A stretch of 53,846 nucleotides of DNA from Lachnospiraceae bacterium (GCA_015057165.1 SVEY01000020.1:1-53846), one strand, 5' to 3'; counted from the first letter of the stretch, positions 19,646-28,751 are shown. Numbers and translations: made by a program. Notes: a model not told the origin generated them from the sequence alone.

Positions 19646-22042
19646 TTAACTTCTAAGTTCAATATCCATAGCTTTAAGAGCTTTTAGAATTCTATTCATT
19701 GCTGCATTAACATCGTCATCTGCCAGATTCTTATCAGCTGCTCTAAATACCAAAGAATAAGCCATGGATTTGTGTCCACTTAGAATCTGGTTACCTTCAT
19801 AAATATCAAATAAGTTATAGCTTTCTAGATAAGCTCCGCCCTTATTATCAAATACTTCTTCAATCTGGCTTGCTAATATTTTCTTAGGAACAACCATACT
19901 AATATCTCTTGTTGCAGCCGGGAACTTAGGAATAGGCGTAAACTTAGTATCAAACGAAGCTTCTTCCCTAATTACAACTGTATCAATAACAGCTACATAA
20001 ACTCTGTCCTTTATAGAATAATTAGATGCAACTAATGGATGTACCTCTCCAAGGTATCCAAGTTCTCTACCATTATATGTAATACATGCCTGTCTTCCTG
20101 GATGTAAAAATGGCTTCTTATTATCAATTCCGTATTTTACCTTCTTACCATCAAGTCCAAGATTCTCAAACAGTTCTTCTACTACTCCCTTAAGAGTATA
20201 GAAATCACCTTCACCATACATTCCGAGAGTAAGCATCATTCTTTCATCTGGCAACTCTTCAACTGGGACTTGCTTTGGAAGATATACATTTCCAAGTTCA
20301 TATAATCTAACATCTTTATTACGTCTGTTGAAGTTTGTAGACAGACTGGTTAACATTCCATCAAGAGGAAGAGTTCTCATAATTGAATAATCTTCTCCCA
20401 GTGGATTAGCAATAACAACAGTCTTTCTATACTGGCTATCCTCCTCAAGGAGTAGCTTATCGAATACTTTTGGACTTTCAAATGAATAGCACATAGCCTG
20501 TGAGAATCCGTAGTTTTCTGCAGTATCCTTTATCATATTCTCAATAGTAAGCTTATAGCTTAATTTACCAGCTGTTGCTTCGCCACTTGGAAGAGTTGTA
20601 GGAATCTTATCATATCCATAGAATCTTGCAACCTCCTCAGCAAGGTCAGCATAACTCTCCAAATCCTGTCTCCATGTAGGAATAACAACTTTGTCATCCA
20701 AAACATCAAGCTCAAGTCTGGCAAAATAATCCTTCATTTCATCTGCACTTATATTAGTGCCAAGCATCTTATTATACTTCTCAGGTTCAAAAGGAAGGGT
20801 TATTTCCTTTTTCTTCTTAGGATATACATCAACTACACCACCAACAACTGTACCTGCGCCAAGTTCTTCAATAAGCTGACATGCTCTATTAATAGCATTT
20901 ATGGCATTATTAGGGTCTAAGCCTTTCTCAAACTTTGATGAAGCGTCAGTTCGAAGACCAACTTTCTTAGAAGATAATCTGATATTGGTTCCATCAAAAC
21001 ATGCTGATTCAAATAGAAGTGTCTTTGCATCTTCAGTAATCATAGAGTTCTCACCACCCATGATACCAGCTATACCAACAGGCTTCTTGCCATCGCATAT
21101 CATAAGAACCGATTCATCTAACTCTCTTTCTTGTCCATCAAGAGTAGTAAACTTCTCGCCCTTTGACGCATTTCTTACAACAATCTTGTAGTCTTCTATT
21201 GTATCAAGATCATAAGCGTGCATAGGTTGACCATATTCTTCCATAACATAGTTAGTAATATCAACAATATTATTAATAGGTCTTATTCCCTGTGCCATAA
21301 GACGTCTCTGCATCCACTTTGGAGAAGGTTCAATCTTAATATCCTTTACAACTCTTGCTGTATATCTCTTACACAAATCATCATTGAGTATCTCCACATC
21401 AATATAATTATTAACGTCTTCATCATTACCTGTAATCTTAATCTCAGGTGGATTGAATGGTTTGTTAAATGTTGCAGCTGCTTCGCGCGCAATGCCTAGT
21501 ACACCAAAACAATCAACTCTGTTACTTGTTATCTCATATTCAACAACTACATCATCTCTCCCAAGAAGTTTGATAGCATCATCCCCAGGGGTTACATCAT
21601 CCTTGAATACATATACACCATCCTCTGGTGCCTCTGGATACATATCTGTACTAGATCCAAGTTCTTCAACAGAGCAGAACATTCCCTGGCTTTCTACGCC
21701 ACGAAGCTTACCTGTCTTAATCTTAACAGGCTTAGTTCCATCAAGAACGCATCCACCATCTAGAACAACAGGAATCTTGTCTCCTTCTTTTACATTCTTT
21801 GCTCCGGTTACTATCTGAAGTTTTTCTGTTCCAACATCTACCTGACATACCACAAGTTTGTCTGCGTCAGGATGCTTCTCTATAGTTTCAATCTTACCAA
21901 CAACAATTTTATCGAGGTTCTCATCCATTTCTTCGTAGAATTCTACTTTAGAACCAGACAAAGTCATTGCATCCATATATTCTTTAGGTGTAACTTCAAG
22001 ACCAGGTACAAGGTCCTTAATCCATTTAAGTGATGTTCTCAT
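19646..22042 (-). CDS. pheT: Phenylalanyl-tRNA synthetase beta subunit
   Basis: This 798-residue subunit pairs with PheS as a (alpha-beta)2 enzyme. Domains in order are an N-terminal tRNA-binding OB fold (KIETIEKHPDADKLVVCQVD), the B3/B4 editing domain, B5 (EITLPFEPEKYNK), the catalytic-like core (ANPLGEDYSIMRT) and a C-terminal anticodon-binding FDX-ACB domain (PKFPAATRDISMVV). A strong AAAGGAGAT site precedes the start. It is separated from pheS by 364 bp of palindromic repeats, whereas the two are normally almost adjacent. Confidence 0.97.
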   Translation of the reverse strand: MRTSLKWIKDLVPGLEVTPKEYMDAMTLSGSKVEFYEEMDENLDKIVVGKIETIEKHPDADKLVVCQVDVGTEKLQIVTGAKNVKEGDKIPVVLDGGCVLDGTKPVKIKTGKLRGVESQGMFCSVEELGSSTDMYPEAPEDGVYVFKDDVTPGDDAIKLLGRDDVVVEYEITSNRVDCFGVLGIAREAAATFNKPFNPPEIKITGNDEDVNNYIDVEILNDDLCKRYTARVVKDIKIEPSPKWMQRRLMAQGIRPINNIVDITNYVMEEYGQPMHAYDLDTIEDYKIVVRNASKGEKFTTLDGQERELDESVLMICDGKKPVGIAGIMGGENSMITEDAKTLLFESACFDGTNIRLSSKKVGLRTDASSKFEKGLDPNNAINAINRACQLIEELGAGTVVGGVVDVYPKKKKEITLPFEPEKYNKMLGTNISADEMKDYFARLELDVLDDKVVIPTWRQDLESYADLAEEVARFYGYDKIPTTLPSGEATAGKLSYKLTIENMIKDTAENYGFSQAMCYSFESPKVFDKLLLEEDSQYRKTVVIANPLGEDYSIMRTLPLDGMLTSLSTNFNRRNKDVRLYELGNVYLPKQVPVEELPDERMMLTLGMYGEGDFYTLKGVVEELFENLGLDGKKVKYGIDNKKPFLHPGRQACITYNGRELGYLGEVHPLVASNYSIKDRVYVAVIDTVVIREEASFDTKFTPIPKFPAATRDISMVVPKKILASQIEEVFDNKGGAYLESYNLFDIYEGNQILSGHKSMAYSLVFRAADKNLADDDVNAAMNRILKALKAMDIELRS

Positions 22043-22080
22043 TTTATATCTCCTTTGTATATATGCAACTCGTGCATGTA

Positions 22081-22390
22081 TGTACTTCTCTCAACTGGGC
22101 TACGCCCAATGTGTTCGAGAAGTACATCATGACACTCGTTGCTTAATTCTCAATGCCTTTATAATATCTCAACTGAGCTTCGCCCAATGTATTCAAGAAG
22201 TACATCATGACACTCGTTGATTAATTCTCGCAAATAGTTCAAGCATGTATCTTTCTCAACTGGACTAAAGTCCAATGTTTCGAAAGACACATCATTCACT
22301 CGTTGCTTAATTCTCATAATCGTTATTTATAAATGAATTCTCACGAAACATTGAACTTCGTTCAGTTGAGGGAGAATTCTATTTATAAAT
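22081..22390. repeat. Cluster of four palindromic repeat units between pheS and pheT
   Basis: Three units point one way (22081-22152, about 22168-22230, 22246-22316) and one is inverted (22325-22390). The shared core is TCAACTG...CAATG around a small GC-richer hairpin, and direct units carry a common tail CACTCGTTG(C)TTAATTCTC. The outer arms differ between units but pair within each: TGTACTTCTC/GAGAAGTACA in unit 1, TGTATCTTTC/GAAAGACACA in unit 3, and 18-19 nt arms in unit 4. Unit 2 has lost its left arm. The whole 22043-22406 gap holds nothing else. It resembles REP-type elements but the family is not one I recognise. Confidence 0.75.
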
Positions 22391-22406
22391 ATCTCATTTA
22401 TTCATA

Positions 22407-23426
22407 TTAGAATTGAGATAAGAATCTATCGTCATTCTCATAGAGAAGTCTCATATCATCAATTTCATATTTAAGTAATGTGATTCTTTCAAGGCCTACT
22501 CCAAAGGCAAATCCTTGATACTCATCAGGGTCTATTCCGCTCATTTTAAGAACTTTAGGATGAACCATTCCACATCCAAGAATCTCAATCCATCCTTCTC
22601 CTTTACAGAATCTACAGCCCTTGCCGCCACATTTAAAGCAAGATACATCTACTTCAGCACTTGGTTCTGTAAATGGGAAATGGTGAGGTCTGAATTTAAC
22701 CTTAACATCATCACCAAATAGTTCTTTTGCAAATTGTTCTAACGTTCCCTTCAGATCAGCAAAAGTCACATTCTTATCTATTACCATTCCTTCTATCTGA
22801 TGGAAAGAAGGTGAGTGTGTCGCATCTACTTCATCAGAACGAAATACTCTACCAGGAGCAATCATTCGAATTGGCAACTTGCCCTTCTCCATCTGGTGAA
22901 CCTGAACTGGAGAAGTCTGAGTTCTAAGAAGGATATCTTTATTAATATAGAAAGTATCCTGTTCATCTTTCGCTGGATGATTAGGCGGAATATTTAGGGC
23001 CTCAAAATTATAATAATCATACTCAACTTCAGGTCCTTCAACTACTTCATATCCCATACCAACGAAAATCTTCTCAACTTCATCAAGCACCTTAGAATTA
23101 GGATGGCGATGACCATGATGCTCTCTCTTAGCAGGCAATGTTACATCTATAGTTTCTGCCGCAAGTCTAACTTCTAATTCCTTTTTCTCCAAATTCTTCT
23201 TTGCTTCTGTAAGATGCTTCTCAATAGCTTCTCTTGTCTCATTCACAAGAGCTCCCACCTTAGGTCTGTCCTCTGGTGCCACATCCTTCATTCCTTTAAG
23301 AACAGCTGTAAGTTCACCCTTCTTTCCAAGAATAGACACCCTAACATCATTAAGATTGCCAATTTCTTTTGCATCATCAATCTGCTTCATCGCATTTTCT
23401 CTAATCTTTTGCAACTTATCTTTCAT
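22407..23426 (-). CDS. pheS: Phenylalanyl-tRNA synthetase alpha subunit
   Basis: A class II synthetase catalytic subunit of about 339 residues. An N-terminal coiled coil contacts tRNA-Phe. Class II motifs follow, with [34 protein letters not shown] and the end [17 protein letters not shown] cysteine cluster ([16 protein letters not shown]) replaces the simple loop seen in E. coli, as in many Firmicutes. I start at 23426 (MKDKLQ) with AAAGGA upstream; a longer in-frame start would lie within the T-box terminator. Expression should rise when uncharged tRNA-Phe accumulates. Confidence 0.97.
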   Translation of the reverse strand: MKDKLQKIRENAMKQIDDAKEIGNLNDVRVSILGKKGELTAVLKGMKDVAPEDRPKVGALVNETREAIEKHLTEAKKNLEKKELEVRLAAETIDVTLPAKREHHGHRHPNSKVLDEVEKIFVGMGYEVVEGPEVEYDYYNFEALNIPPNHPAKDEQDTFYINKDILLRTQTSPVQVHQMEKGKLPIRMIAPGRVFRSDEVDATHSPSFHQIEGMVIDKNVTFADLKGTLEQFAKELFGDDVKVKFRPHHFPFTEPSAEVDVSCFKCGGKGCRFCKGEGWIEILGCGMVHPKVLKMSGIDPDEYQGFAFGVGLERITLLKYEIDDMRLLYENDDRFLSQF

Positions 23427-23459
23427 ATTTATAATCCTTTCTTTTATATAAAAATAAAT

Positions 23460-23715
23460 ATAAAAAGCTCCGTCCCTATACAAGGGACGAAGCATTACTC
23501 CGCGTTACCACCCTAATTCTTAGTAAAACTAAGCTCTTAATTATACTTAACGTGTACTATCCGTTCATGCCTACACAGGTCTTCACCCTTCAACACGACA
23601 GCTCCTACGTGAAATTCAGCCATTCCTTCTAACCCTGGAAATTCTCTCAGCCCATGGAATTCCCTCTCTTATAGAAAGTAAGGACGCTTACTGTGCGTAA
23701 TCATTGCCTTTACCG
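23460..23715 (-). promoter_or_regulatory. Phe-specific T-box leader of pheS
   Basis: The conserved T-box sequence AGGGTGGTAACGCGG is at 23500-23514 on the minus strand. It precedes a terminator with a 10-bp stem (23467-23476 with 23484-23493) and a T-run. Upstream folding includes a long Stem I, and a TTC triplet (23611-23613) sits where the specifier is expected, matching phenylalanine. The leader of about 255 nt is normal in size. It would read through when uncharged tRNA-Phe binds. Confidence 0.93.
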
Positions 23716-23721
23716 ATAGAA

Positions 23722-23750
23722 ATTCTAGCATAAATCAAGATATTAATCAA
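23722..23750 (-). promoter_or_regulatory. Promoter of the pheS-T-box transcript
   Basis: On the minus strand TTGATT (23745-23750) and TAGAAT (23722-23727) are spaced by exactly 17 bases. Predicted start near 23715, directly before the T-box Stem I. Confidence 0.8.
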
Positions 23751-23780
23751 CTAATGTTACAATTTTTATAATCAAACATA

Positions 23781-24045
23781 TTATACAGCATTTTTCACCA
23801 TAACCGTAAGTTGCGATAAGGTTTTACCATCCTTATTAAGCCTCTGGTATACATCTGTACATTTCTTATATCTGGAAAATGTCTTACGCGCTTTATCAGC
23901 GTTATACCCTTTTTTCTCCAAAATATTCTTAGCCTTAGGATCTTCAAGATCTTTCCTAAGATGCTCTGGACGATAAATGTAAATCAGAGCATATGTTGAT
24001 GTTCTCTTTAACGGAATAACTCTAAGTCCCTAATTGTTCTGACAT
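23781..24045 (-). pseudogene. Frameshifted small ORF, about 87 residues if repaired
   Basis: A strong AGGAGG site (24054-24059) and ATG at 24045 start MSEQLGT and then hit TAG. Removing one G from the GGG run gives an open frame, MSEQLGLRVIPLKRTSTYA and onward, to the stop at 23781. The product would be basic, rich in Lys/Arg, and contain YRPEHLRKDLEDPKAKN. A single-base insertion has therefore broken it, or the sequence has an error there. I do not recognise the family. Codons such as CGT, GCG and TCG are commoner here than in neighbours, hinting at transfer. Confidence 0.55.
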
Positions 24046-24090
24046 TACATTTTCCTCCTTTGCCAAAATGTAATTGTATAATTGGTTTCA

Positions 24091-24143
24091 GTTAGTTATG
24101 TCTAACCTTATTCTAAAAATTTTTATGGTTAGCCATGCCTAAC
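24091..24143. promoter_or_regulatory. Two copies of a 16-bp palindromic operator
   Basis: GTTAGTTATGTCTAAC (24091-24106) and GTTAGCCATGCCTAAC (24128-24143) are related palindromes of form GTTAG-N6-CTAAC with starts 37 bp apart. The first overlaps a possible -35 (TAGACA, 18 bp from TATACA) for the frameshifted ORF. The half-sites recall DtxR/IdeR-type boxes but the centre is longer, so the regulator is unknown. Confidence 0.55.
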
Positions 24144-24162
24144 TCCCATGATAGTATAACAT

Positions 24163-24192
24163 AAAAAAAAGCGCATTTACCATACGCTTTTT
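24163..24192 (-). terminator. Terminator downstream of a decayed ORF
   Basis: Arms AAAAAGCG (24166-24173) and CGCTTTTT (24185-24192) enclose an 11-nt loop. On the minus strand eight T follow. It sits eight bases after the decayed ORF at 24201-24425. Confidence 0.7.
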
Positions 24193-24200
24193 AAAGAATT

Positions 24201-24425
24201 TTAGCCGAGATTAGTTATACTGCATTTCTTATCTTTACCGTTAACTAATATATACTCTTTCTCTAATCTACTGAAAAACTGTATCTTCATCAATTTTTAC
24301 AGAAACAAATTGCCTGTCTCAATCCCTACAATTATTAGAGCCTCATTCCTAATTACAAATTGTTCAGGCATCTGCTTTTGACCTCTCATTATTATTGTTA
24401 ACTTTAAAACTTCTATAAAAATCAT
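24201..24425 (-). pseudogene. Decayed small ORF with internal stop
   Basis: From an ATG at 24425 the frame reads 42 codons (including MPEQFVIRNEALIIVGIETG) to TAA, then stays open in the same frame through FFSRLEKEYILVNGKDKK to a second stop at 24201. A neighbouring frame between the two gives a more protein-like link (VKIDEDTVF), which suggests frameshifts as well. A terminator follows at once. I take it as a former gene of about 70 residues of unknown function. Confidence 0.4.
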
Positions 24426-24657
24426 GAATTAGGTACAACTCACCATGCACAAAGTAGATAGTTAGCTTTATCTATCCGTGCTTTACAACAAATTCATATT
24501 GATTACATGGGATTGATTAAACCTCTTATCATTTTTATAATAAATTATCACCGCCAAAGAATTGTTATACCAATAACATTTCCCTGACGGTGACCAGCGT
24601 TTTTACATTTATAGTTACATATATTCTATAAGTCTATATTATTCGCTTCATTTTTCA
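24426..24657. other. Gap without a supportable gene
   Basis: AT-rich DNA between the decayed ORF and the secreted-protein gene. It holds a weak stem with CACCG and CGGTG ends (about 24550-24595) enclosing an inner GTTAT/ATAAC hairpin, and imperfect pairing around 24450-24480. No convincing ORF or promoter is seen. Confidence 0.4.
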
Positions 24658-26706
24658 CTAAAACAACCCCATTATTTTATCGCACGTTTTTGGTGCTTTT
24701 GCAACCCTATTAGTCGTTTTTTCAAATTTCAAATCCTTATTCTGTGTTTTACTACTCAAATAATCAATTGACACATTATTAACTCTTTTAAGGTTATTAT
24801 TAGCAGATATTATAAACGAAGAATTGTGATATACGTCAAAATAGCACCACTTATCTGTACCATCAAAATTCAAATCAAAATTAGCATTGTTTTCTTTTTG
24901 AAGTATTTCACCGTTTTCATGATACAAATACAATTGTCCTTTTACGCCATACAAATTATATAAGTAATCTGATTTCATTCGAATCTGAGCCTTGCCTGGG
25001 AGAATGCCATTATCAGCAAAAGCAACCTCAACAACATTATCATCAGCTCCAACATCACTTGCACTTCTATTTTGAATGCTAAAATTCAAGTCAATATCCT
25101 TTGTCTCCTCCGTAATATTTTTCCCATTGAAAATCCATTGTCTCCCATCTTGTGTATATAAAAGAATCGTTTTATCTTTACCTTTTATTGCATCAAAAAC
25201 CTCTTTTTTCATTATTCCTATTGATGCATTATCGATAAGTACTCTAGCAGTCTTTCCTTCTTCCATATTGGTAAGCTTATCTACTAACAACATATTAGAA
25301 AGAGATACTTCAAATTCCACATCAAATTCATCTTCCACAGTAAATCCTGGTATCTCAAAATCAACTATACTATCGTTCTGATAGTAAACGTCTGAACCAC
25401 GGCCGCCATACAATCCATTTGAATTTCCAGCATTATCTTCAATATTAACAGAATCAATACACCAGGTACCCGTCAAATTATTTGTTCCCACAGGTATATC
25501 CACAGTATAGCTCCCGTTCGTAATTGACAAGTCCTCTTCACCTGCTCCTTTTCCAAAGAATACACTTATTATGCCATTCTCACCGATTGACCCAGAAGAA
25601 TCTTTATGGCTTAATTGGACTCCTCCCCCACAAACTCCTGACTCTTCTTCCTTAAACTCAATTGTTAATCTTACCACGCCCGGTCTATAAACTACATTTT
25701 TATCAAATGATAATCCTGTAATATGAGGTCTTGTACTATCAGATATACCTCCTACAATATGTAACTCCGGCAAAGCGAAATTCACTATTTGACCATTCTG
25801 ATAATATTCTTCTGATACATAATTACCTTTCTCGTCAACAGATATATCGCGATCGAAAATAGTTATATTTCCCGCATTATCAGTTAAAGAAATATAACTT
25901 ACAACCCATTTACCTGACAGAACACTTGTTGGAACATTAATACTAAGTGCATATCTTCCAGTCTTAAGGGACATATTATCACCTACATCTTTTCCAAACC
26001 ATACATTAATTGACCTATTAGAGTCATTTTCAATTGTACCTAAATCACCACAATAATGTAATTGTACGTAACCACCAGCAATTCCTGTGCCTTCTTCAAT
26101 ATAATCCATATTTAATTTCACTTCATCGCCCGCCGAAACACTTTGGGACGAAAACGATAATCCGACGATTTCAGGTTTTGTAGCATCAGATACTCCCCCA
26201 GTAATATTCAAATACGGCACATCAAAATCAACTACTTTATCATTCTGAAAATATCCATCTTTTACATACTCATTATTTTCATCGTATATAGGTACTGGTC
26301 CAATTATTGTAGTTTCATTACCGGCATGATCTCTCATTGTAATTTGTCCAATATACCACTCACCAGACAATACATTTGGCGGAATATCAATATTGGCAGA
26401 ATACCTTCCTGACGTAAGAGTCATACTATCATCGTCAGCAGCTTCACCAAACCTAGCATTAATTTGTCTACTATGATCATCTTGATAGAATAATTGAACA
26501 TCAATATAACACACTCCCGTTCCTTCTTCTACAAAATCTATATTAAGAATTGCACTTCCAGGTGCTTGTGCATTTTGTGTCGCAAATGATAATCCTGTAA
26601 TCTCAGGAGCTGTAGTATCAAATCCATCAGCAAATGAAACCATGTTAAAAATGCAAACAAAGCACAATTGAATAACTACAATAATACTAAAAATTTTTTT
26701 CTTCAT
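24658..26706 (-). CDS. Secreted protein with three tandem Ig-like repeats
   Basis: About 682 residues from the start with AAAGGGGA upstream. A signal peptide (MKKKIFSIIVVIQLCFVC, likely cut near SFA-D) is followed by three repeats of about 130-147 residues. Each opens with a PEITGLSF-like strand, contains EEGTG or EEESG and a GRYSANI-like hairpin, and ends with YYQN...VDF..P.L.I.GG. This pattern suggests beta-sandwich adhesin or carbohydrate-binding domains. A non-repeated C-terminal part of about 225 residues follows. It ends APKTCDKIMGLF, which recalls a PKTG sorting motif but lacks glycine and the membrane helix. The gene is divergent from an XRE regulator with shared operator sequence. 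Ligand unknown. Confidence 0.8.
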   Translation of the reverse strand: MKKKIFSIIVVIQLCFVCIFNMVSFADGFDTTAPEITGLSFATQNAQAPGSAILNIDFVEEGTGVCYIDVQLFYQDDHSRQINARFGEAADDDSMTLTSGRYSANIDIPPNVLSGEWYIGQITMRDHAGNETTIIGPVPIYDENNEYVKDGYFQNDKVVDFDVPYLNITGGVSDATKPEIVGLSFSSQSVSAGDEVKLNMDYIEEGTGIAGGYVQLHYCGDLGTIENDSNRSINVWFGKDVGDNMSLKTGRYALSINVPTSVLSGKWVVSYISLTDNAGNITIFDRDISVDEKGNYVSEEYYQNGQIVNFALPELHIVGGISDSTRPHITGLSFDKNVVYRPGVVRLTIEFKEEESGVCGGGVQLSHKDSSGSIGENGIISVFFGKGAGEEDLSITNGSYTVDIPVGTNNLTGTWCIDSVNIEDNAGNSNGLYGGRGSDVYYQNDSIVDFEIPGFTVEDEFDVEFEVSLSNMLLVDKLTNMEEGKTARVLIDNASIGIMKKEVFDAIKGKDKTILLYTQDGRQWIFNGKNITEETKDIDLNFSIQNRSASDVGADDNVVEVAFADNGILPGKAQIRMKSDYLYNLYGVKGQLYLYHENGEILQKENNANFDLNFDGTDKWCYFDVYHNSSFIISANNNLKRVNNVSIDYLSSKTQNKDLKFEKTTNRVAKAPKTCDKIMGLF

Positions 26707-26733
26707 ATAAAATCCCCTTTCCAATATAAGGTA

Positions 26734-26778
26734 ATTTTAGCCCATTTTGTTCTAAATTTCAATAGAACATTTTGTTCT
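26734..26778. promoter_or_regulatory. Divergent promoter region with palindromic operator
   Basis: For the secreted-protein gene, minus-strand TTGAAA (26757-26762) and TAAAAT (26734-26739) are 17 bases apart. A perfect 15-bp palindrome AGAACATTTTGTTCT is at 26764-26778, between this promoter and the XRE gene. A second ATTTTGTTCT half-site (26744-26753) lies inside the promoter spacer. The XRE protein encoded next door is the obvious candidate binder. Confidence 0.65.
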
Positions 26779-26817
26779 TAATATACTTGTTATATACAAA
26801 GAAAGCAGGTATATATA

Positions 26818-27036
26818 ATGGCTAAATATGAAAGACTAAGAAACATGAGAGAAGACCTTGATATGACACAGGCAGAGATTGGGAAACACCTATGTATTTC
26901 TCAACGTACCTATGCACATTACGAAGCTGGAACAAGAGATATTCCCATTGAAACATTAATTAAACTTGCAGATCTATATAATGTAAACCTTGATTACCTT
27001 GTTGGTCGAACCAACATCAAGAAACGATTAAAATAG
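26818..27036 (+). CDS. Small XRE-family DNA-binding regulator
   Basis: A 72-residue protein that is almost entirely a Cro/CI-type helix-turn-helix. DMTQAEIGKHLCISQRTYAHYEAG gives the two DNA-contact helices, and IPIETLIKLADLYNVNLDYLVGR the closing helices. There is no effector domain. It is transcribed away from the secreted-protein gene and probably controls it and itself through the AGAACA/TGTTCT palindrome. The ribosome site is weak (AGGT). Confidence 0.88.
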   Translation: MAKYERLRNMREDLDMTQAEIGKHLCISQRTYAHYEAGTRDIPIETLIKLADLYNVNLDYLVGRTNIKKRLK

Positions 27037-27038
27037 TA

Positions 27039-27064
27039 AACACAGCCTAATTCACGGCTGTGTT
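27039..27064. terminator. Hairpin between convergent XRE and flavodoxin genes
   Basis: A 9-bp perfect stem (27039-27047 with 27056-27064) with 8-nt loop, right after both stop codons. T-runs on both sides are weak, so it may be a modest bidirectional terminator. Confidence 0.65.
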
Positions 27065-27067
27065 CAA

Positions 27068-27784
27068 TCATTTCCAAGGCCTCTTTTTATCAATCCAGCC
27101 CTTCTCTTTCCAATATTTATAGTCAGTATAATCAGGATTGTCCTTGCCAAGACCAGTCTGAAGTGACCTAACAGCTAGAAATTTGAATTTCACAGGTAAT
27201 TTTGTATGGGCAGGCTTGCTATAATCAATGCTTTTCATTTTGAATGCTAATGATTTTATGCCAGACTCCATACTACGGCGCTTTTTATCAGCAATTCTCT
27301 CCCACTTAACATCCCCTAGGAATCTAAATCTAATTTCCTTAATATAACTAATTCCCCACCAGGACAAGCTGTCCTTAATGTCTTTAGCTGCAGACTTATC
27401 TCCTGCGCCCAGACACTGTGTAATAATAACAGCGCGTTTACCAAACATTTCCTCAGCAGGTCTATGAGGCATCCAACGGTAGCCAAAATGATCTAACATA
27501 GCCTTCATTGCTCCAGTAGTATGCATAACATAGGCAGGAGAAGTAAATACAAGCAAATCAGCCGATAGCAAGGCCTTCTCAATTTTTTGTATATACTCTG
27601 CGTCTTTACACTTATGCTCATCATCAAGAAAACATGTCTTGCACCCTACACAAAAGTCTGGGCAATCTTTTGGCAGATAGAACTCTTCAATCTGCGCTTC
27701 ACCCCTAAAGGGTTCAAGAAACATCTCTTTAAGCTTATATGTTACACCTTGAAGACCAGTACCATTAATTACTGTAATATTCAT
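27068..27784 (-). CDS. Flavodoxin-like NAD(P)H-dependent FMN oxidoreductase
   Basis: A 238-residue protein with a flavodoxin fold. The N-terminal strand-loop (MNITVINGTGLQG) and FTSPAYVMHTTGAMKAMLDHFGYRW are the FMN-binding loops of the WrbA/iron-sulfur-flavoprotein superfamily. A cysteine cluster CVGCKTCFLDDEHKC lies between them, as in clostridial iron-sulfur flavoproteins. It starts five bases after the DUF4037 gene and is the last gene of the operon. Substrate unknown. Confidence 0.8.
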   Translation of the reverse strand: MNITVINGTGLQGVTYKLKEMFLEPFRGEAQIEEFYLPKDCPDFCVGCKTCFLDDEHKCKDAEYIQKIEKALLSADLLVFTSPAYVMHTTGAMKAMLDHFGYRWMPHRPAEEMFGKRAVIITQCLGAGDKSAAKDIKDSLSWWGISYIKEIRFRFLGDVKWERIADKKRRSMESGIKSLAFKMKSIDYSKPAHTKLPVKFKFLAVRSLQTGLGKDNPDYTDYKYWKEKGWIDKKRPWK

Positions 27785-27789
27785 AAAAC

Positions 27790-28728
27790 TTATCTCCCCA
27801 CCTCAATCTCATCTACATATCTCTCAAGATATGGATCTGTATTATGAGTTAAATTATTAGCTCTTAGCATTTCAACAATAAGAGCTGCAATTTGCTCTGC
27901 ACTATCCACAATCGGGTCTGAAATATTAATAAAGCTTGCATTATATTCGCCCTTCCAATAGCTTGTATTAATATCAGCATTAGAAAGACCTTTTATAAGA
28001 ACAGAAAATTCGCCACCATTGTCTATTTCTTCTAGTTTTCTATATATCCATTTATAATAGGGAGGATATACCCTTTTCATGAGAAAAAACAATTGCATGG
28101 CTGCTTCTAATCCCTGAATCTGGCATAATCTTGCAGCTACAACATCTTTTCTGGACATACATCTTGCATAGTTAACTTGAAGAGCTGATGAAAATTTATG
28201 AAGTTCATTTACAATTCTAATCTTCCAGATTTTATCTGGATAATAGTCAAGAAGCATATTACGAAAAGCACTAAATTTACCTAAATCATCTCGAAAGATT
28301 TCACCATTTACTGCCGTAGCAAGACAATTATGATCAAGCATATACCAATCGTCTTCACTTAATTTACATTTGTCAATATCACAATTAATTCCCAAAATAT
28401 TAGAGTAGAATCCTCTAATTGTCATAACTCCCCGGCGTTCTTTGAGCCTTTCGGTTAGATTATTACCTGGCATTCTATCTATGAGAATATCATATTCAGC
28501 TATAAGTTCTCCTCCAATACGATTCATATCCTCTTCTGTAAGCCAAAGTACAACCCCAGTGCCAAAGTCATGATCTCTCGATATAAAATCATCATAACCA
28601 AAGCAGTCACTTCCCTCACCACATATTCCGACTGCAATTCTGCTCTCGTATTCAGGAAACTTCTCACTAATCATAGGCGCAATTACATTATTATAAAAAT
28701 TGCGACTACCTTCTCTTGAACTAATCAA
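27790..28728 (-). CDS. DUF4037 nucleotidyltransferase-fold protein
   Basis: A 312-residue protein of the DUF4037 type. The segment ICGEGSDCFGYDDFISRDHDFG resembles the G-S...D-x-D active-site loop of minimal nucleotidyltransferases. A helical C-terminal half follows. The start codon is TTG with a clear AGGAG site seven bases upstream. It lies 23 bp after telA and 5 bp before the flavodoxin gene. The acceptor of any transferred nucleotide is unknown. Confidence 0.75.
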   Translation of the reverse strand: MISSREGSRNFYNNVIAPMISEKFPEYESRIAVGICGEGSDCFGYDDFISRDHDFGTGVVLWLTEEDMNRIGGELIAEYDILIDRMPGNNLTERLKERRGVMTIRGFYSNILGINCDIDKCKLSEDDWYMLDHNCLATAVNGEIFRDDLGKFSAFRNMLLDYYPDKIWKIRIVNELHKFSSALQVNYARCMSRKDVVAARLCQIQGLEAAMQLFFLMKRVYPPYYKWIYRKLEEIDNGGEFSVLIKGLSNADINTSYWKGEYNASFINISDPIVDSAEQIAALIVEMLRANNLTHNTDPYLERYVDEIEVGR

Positions 28729-28751
28729 GGTATTCTCCTTATCTATTTTAC

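Noticed and set aside
22081-22390. CRISPR array
   Set aside because: The repeated units are few, unequal, palindromic and adjacent, with one inverted; there are no regular unique spacers.
23427-23495. Longer N-terminus for pheS
   Set aside because: The extension would be encoded by the T-box terminator and lacks a ribosome site.
24658-24720. Complete sortase sorting signal at the C-terminus of the secreted repeat protein
   Set aside because: APKTC lacks the glycine, and no membrane helix or basic tail follows in any frame.
26764-26778. LexA (SOS) box
   Set aside because: The palindrome has GAAC and GTTC five bases apart, while Firmicute LexA sites have four; the adjacent XRE gene is a better candidate.
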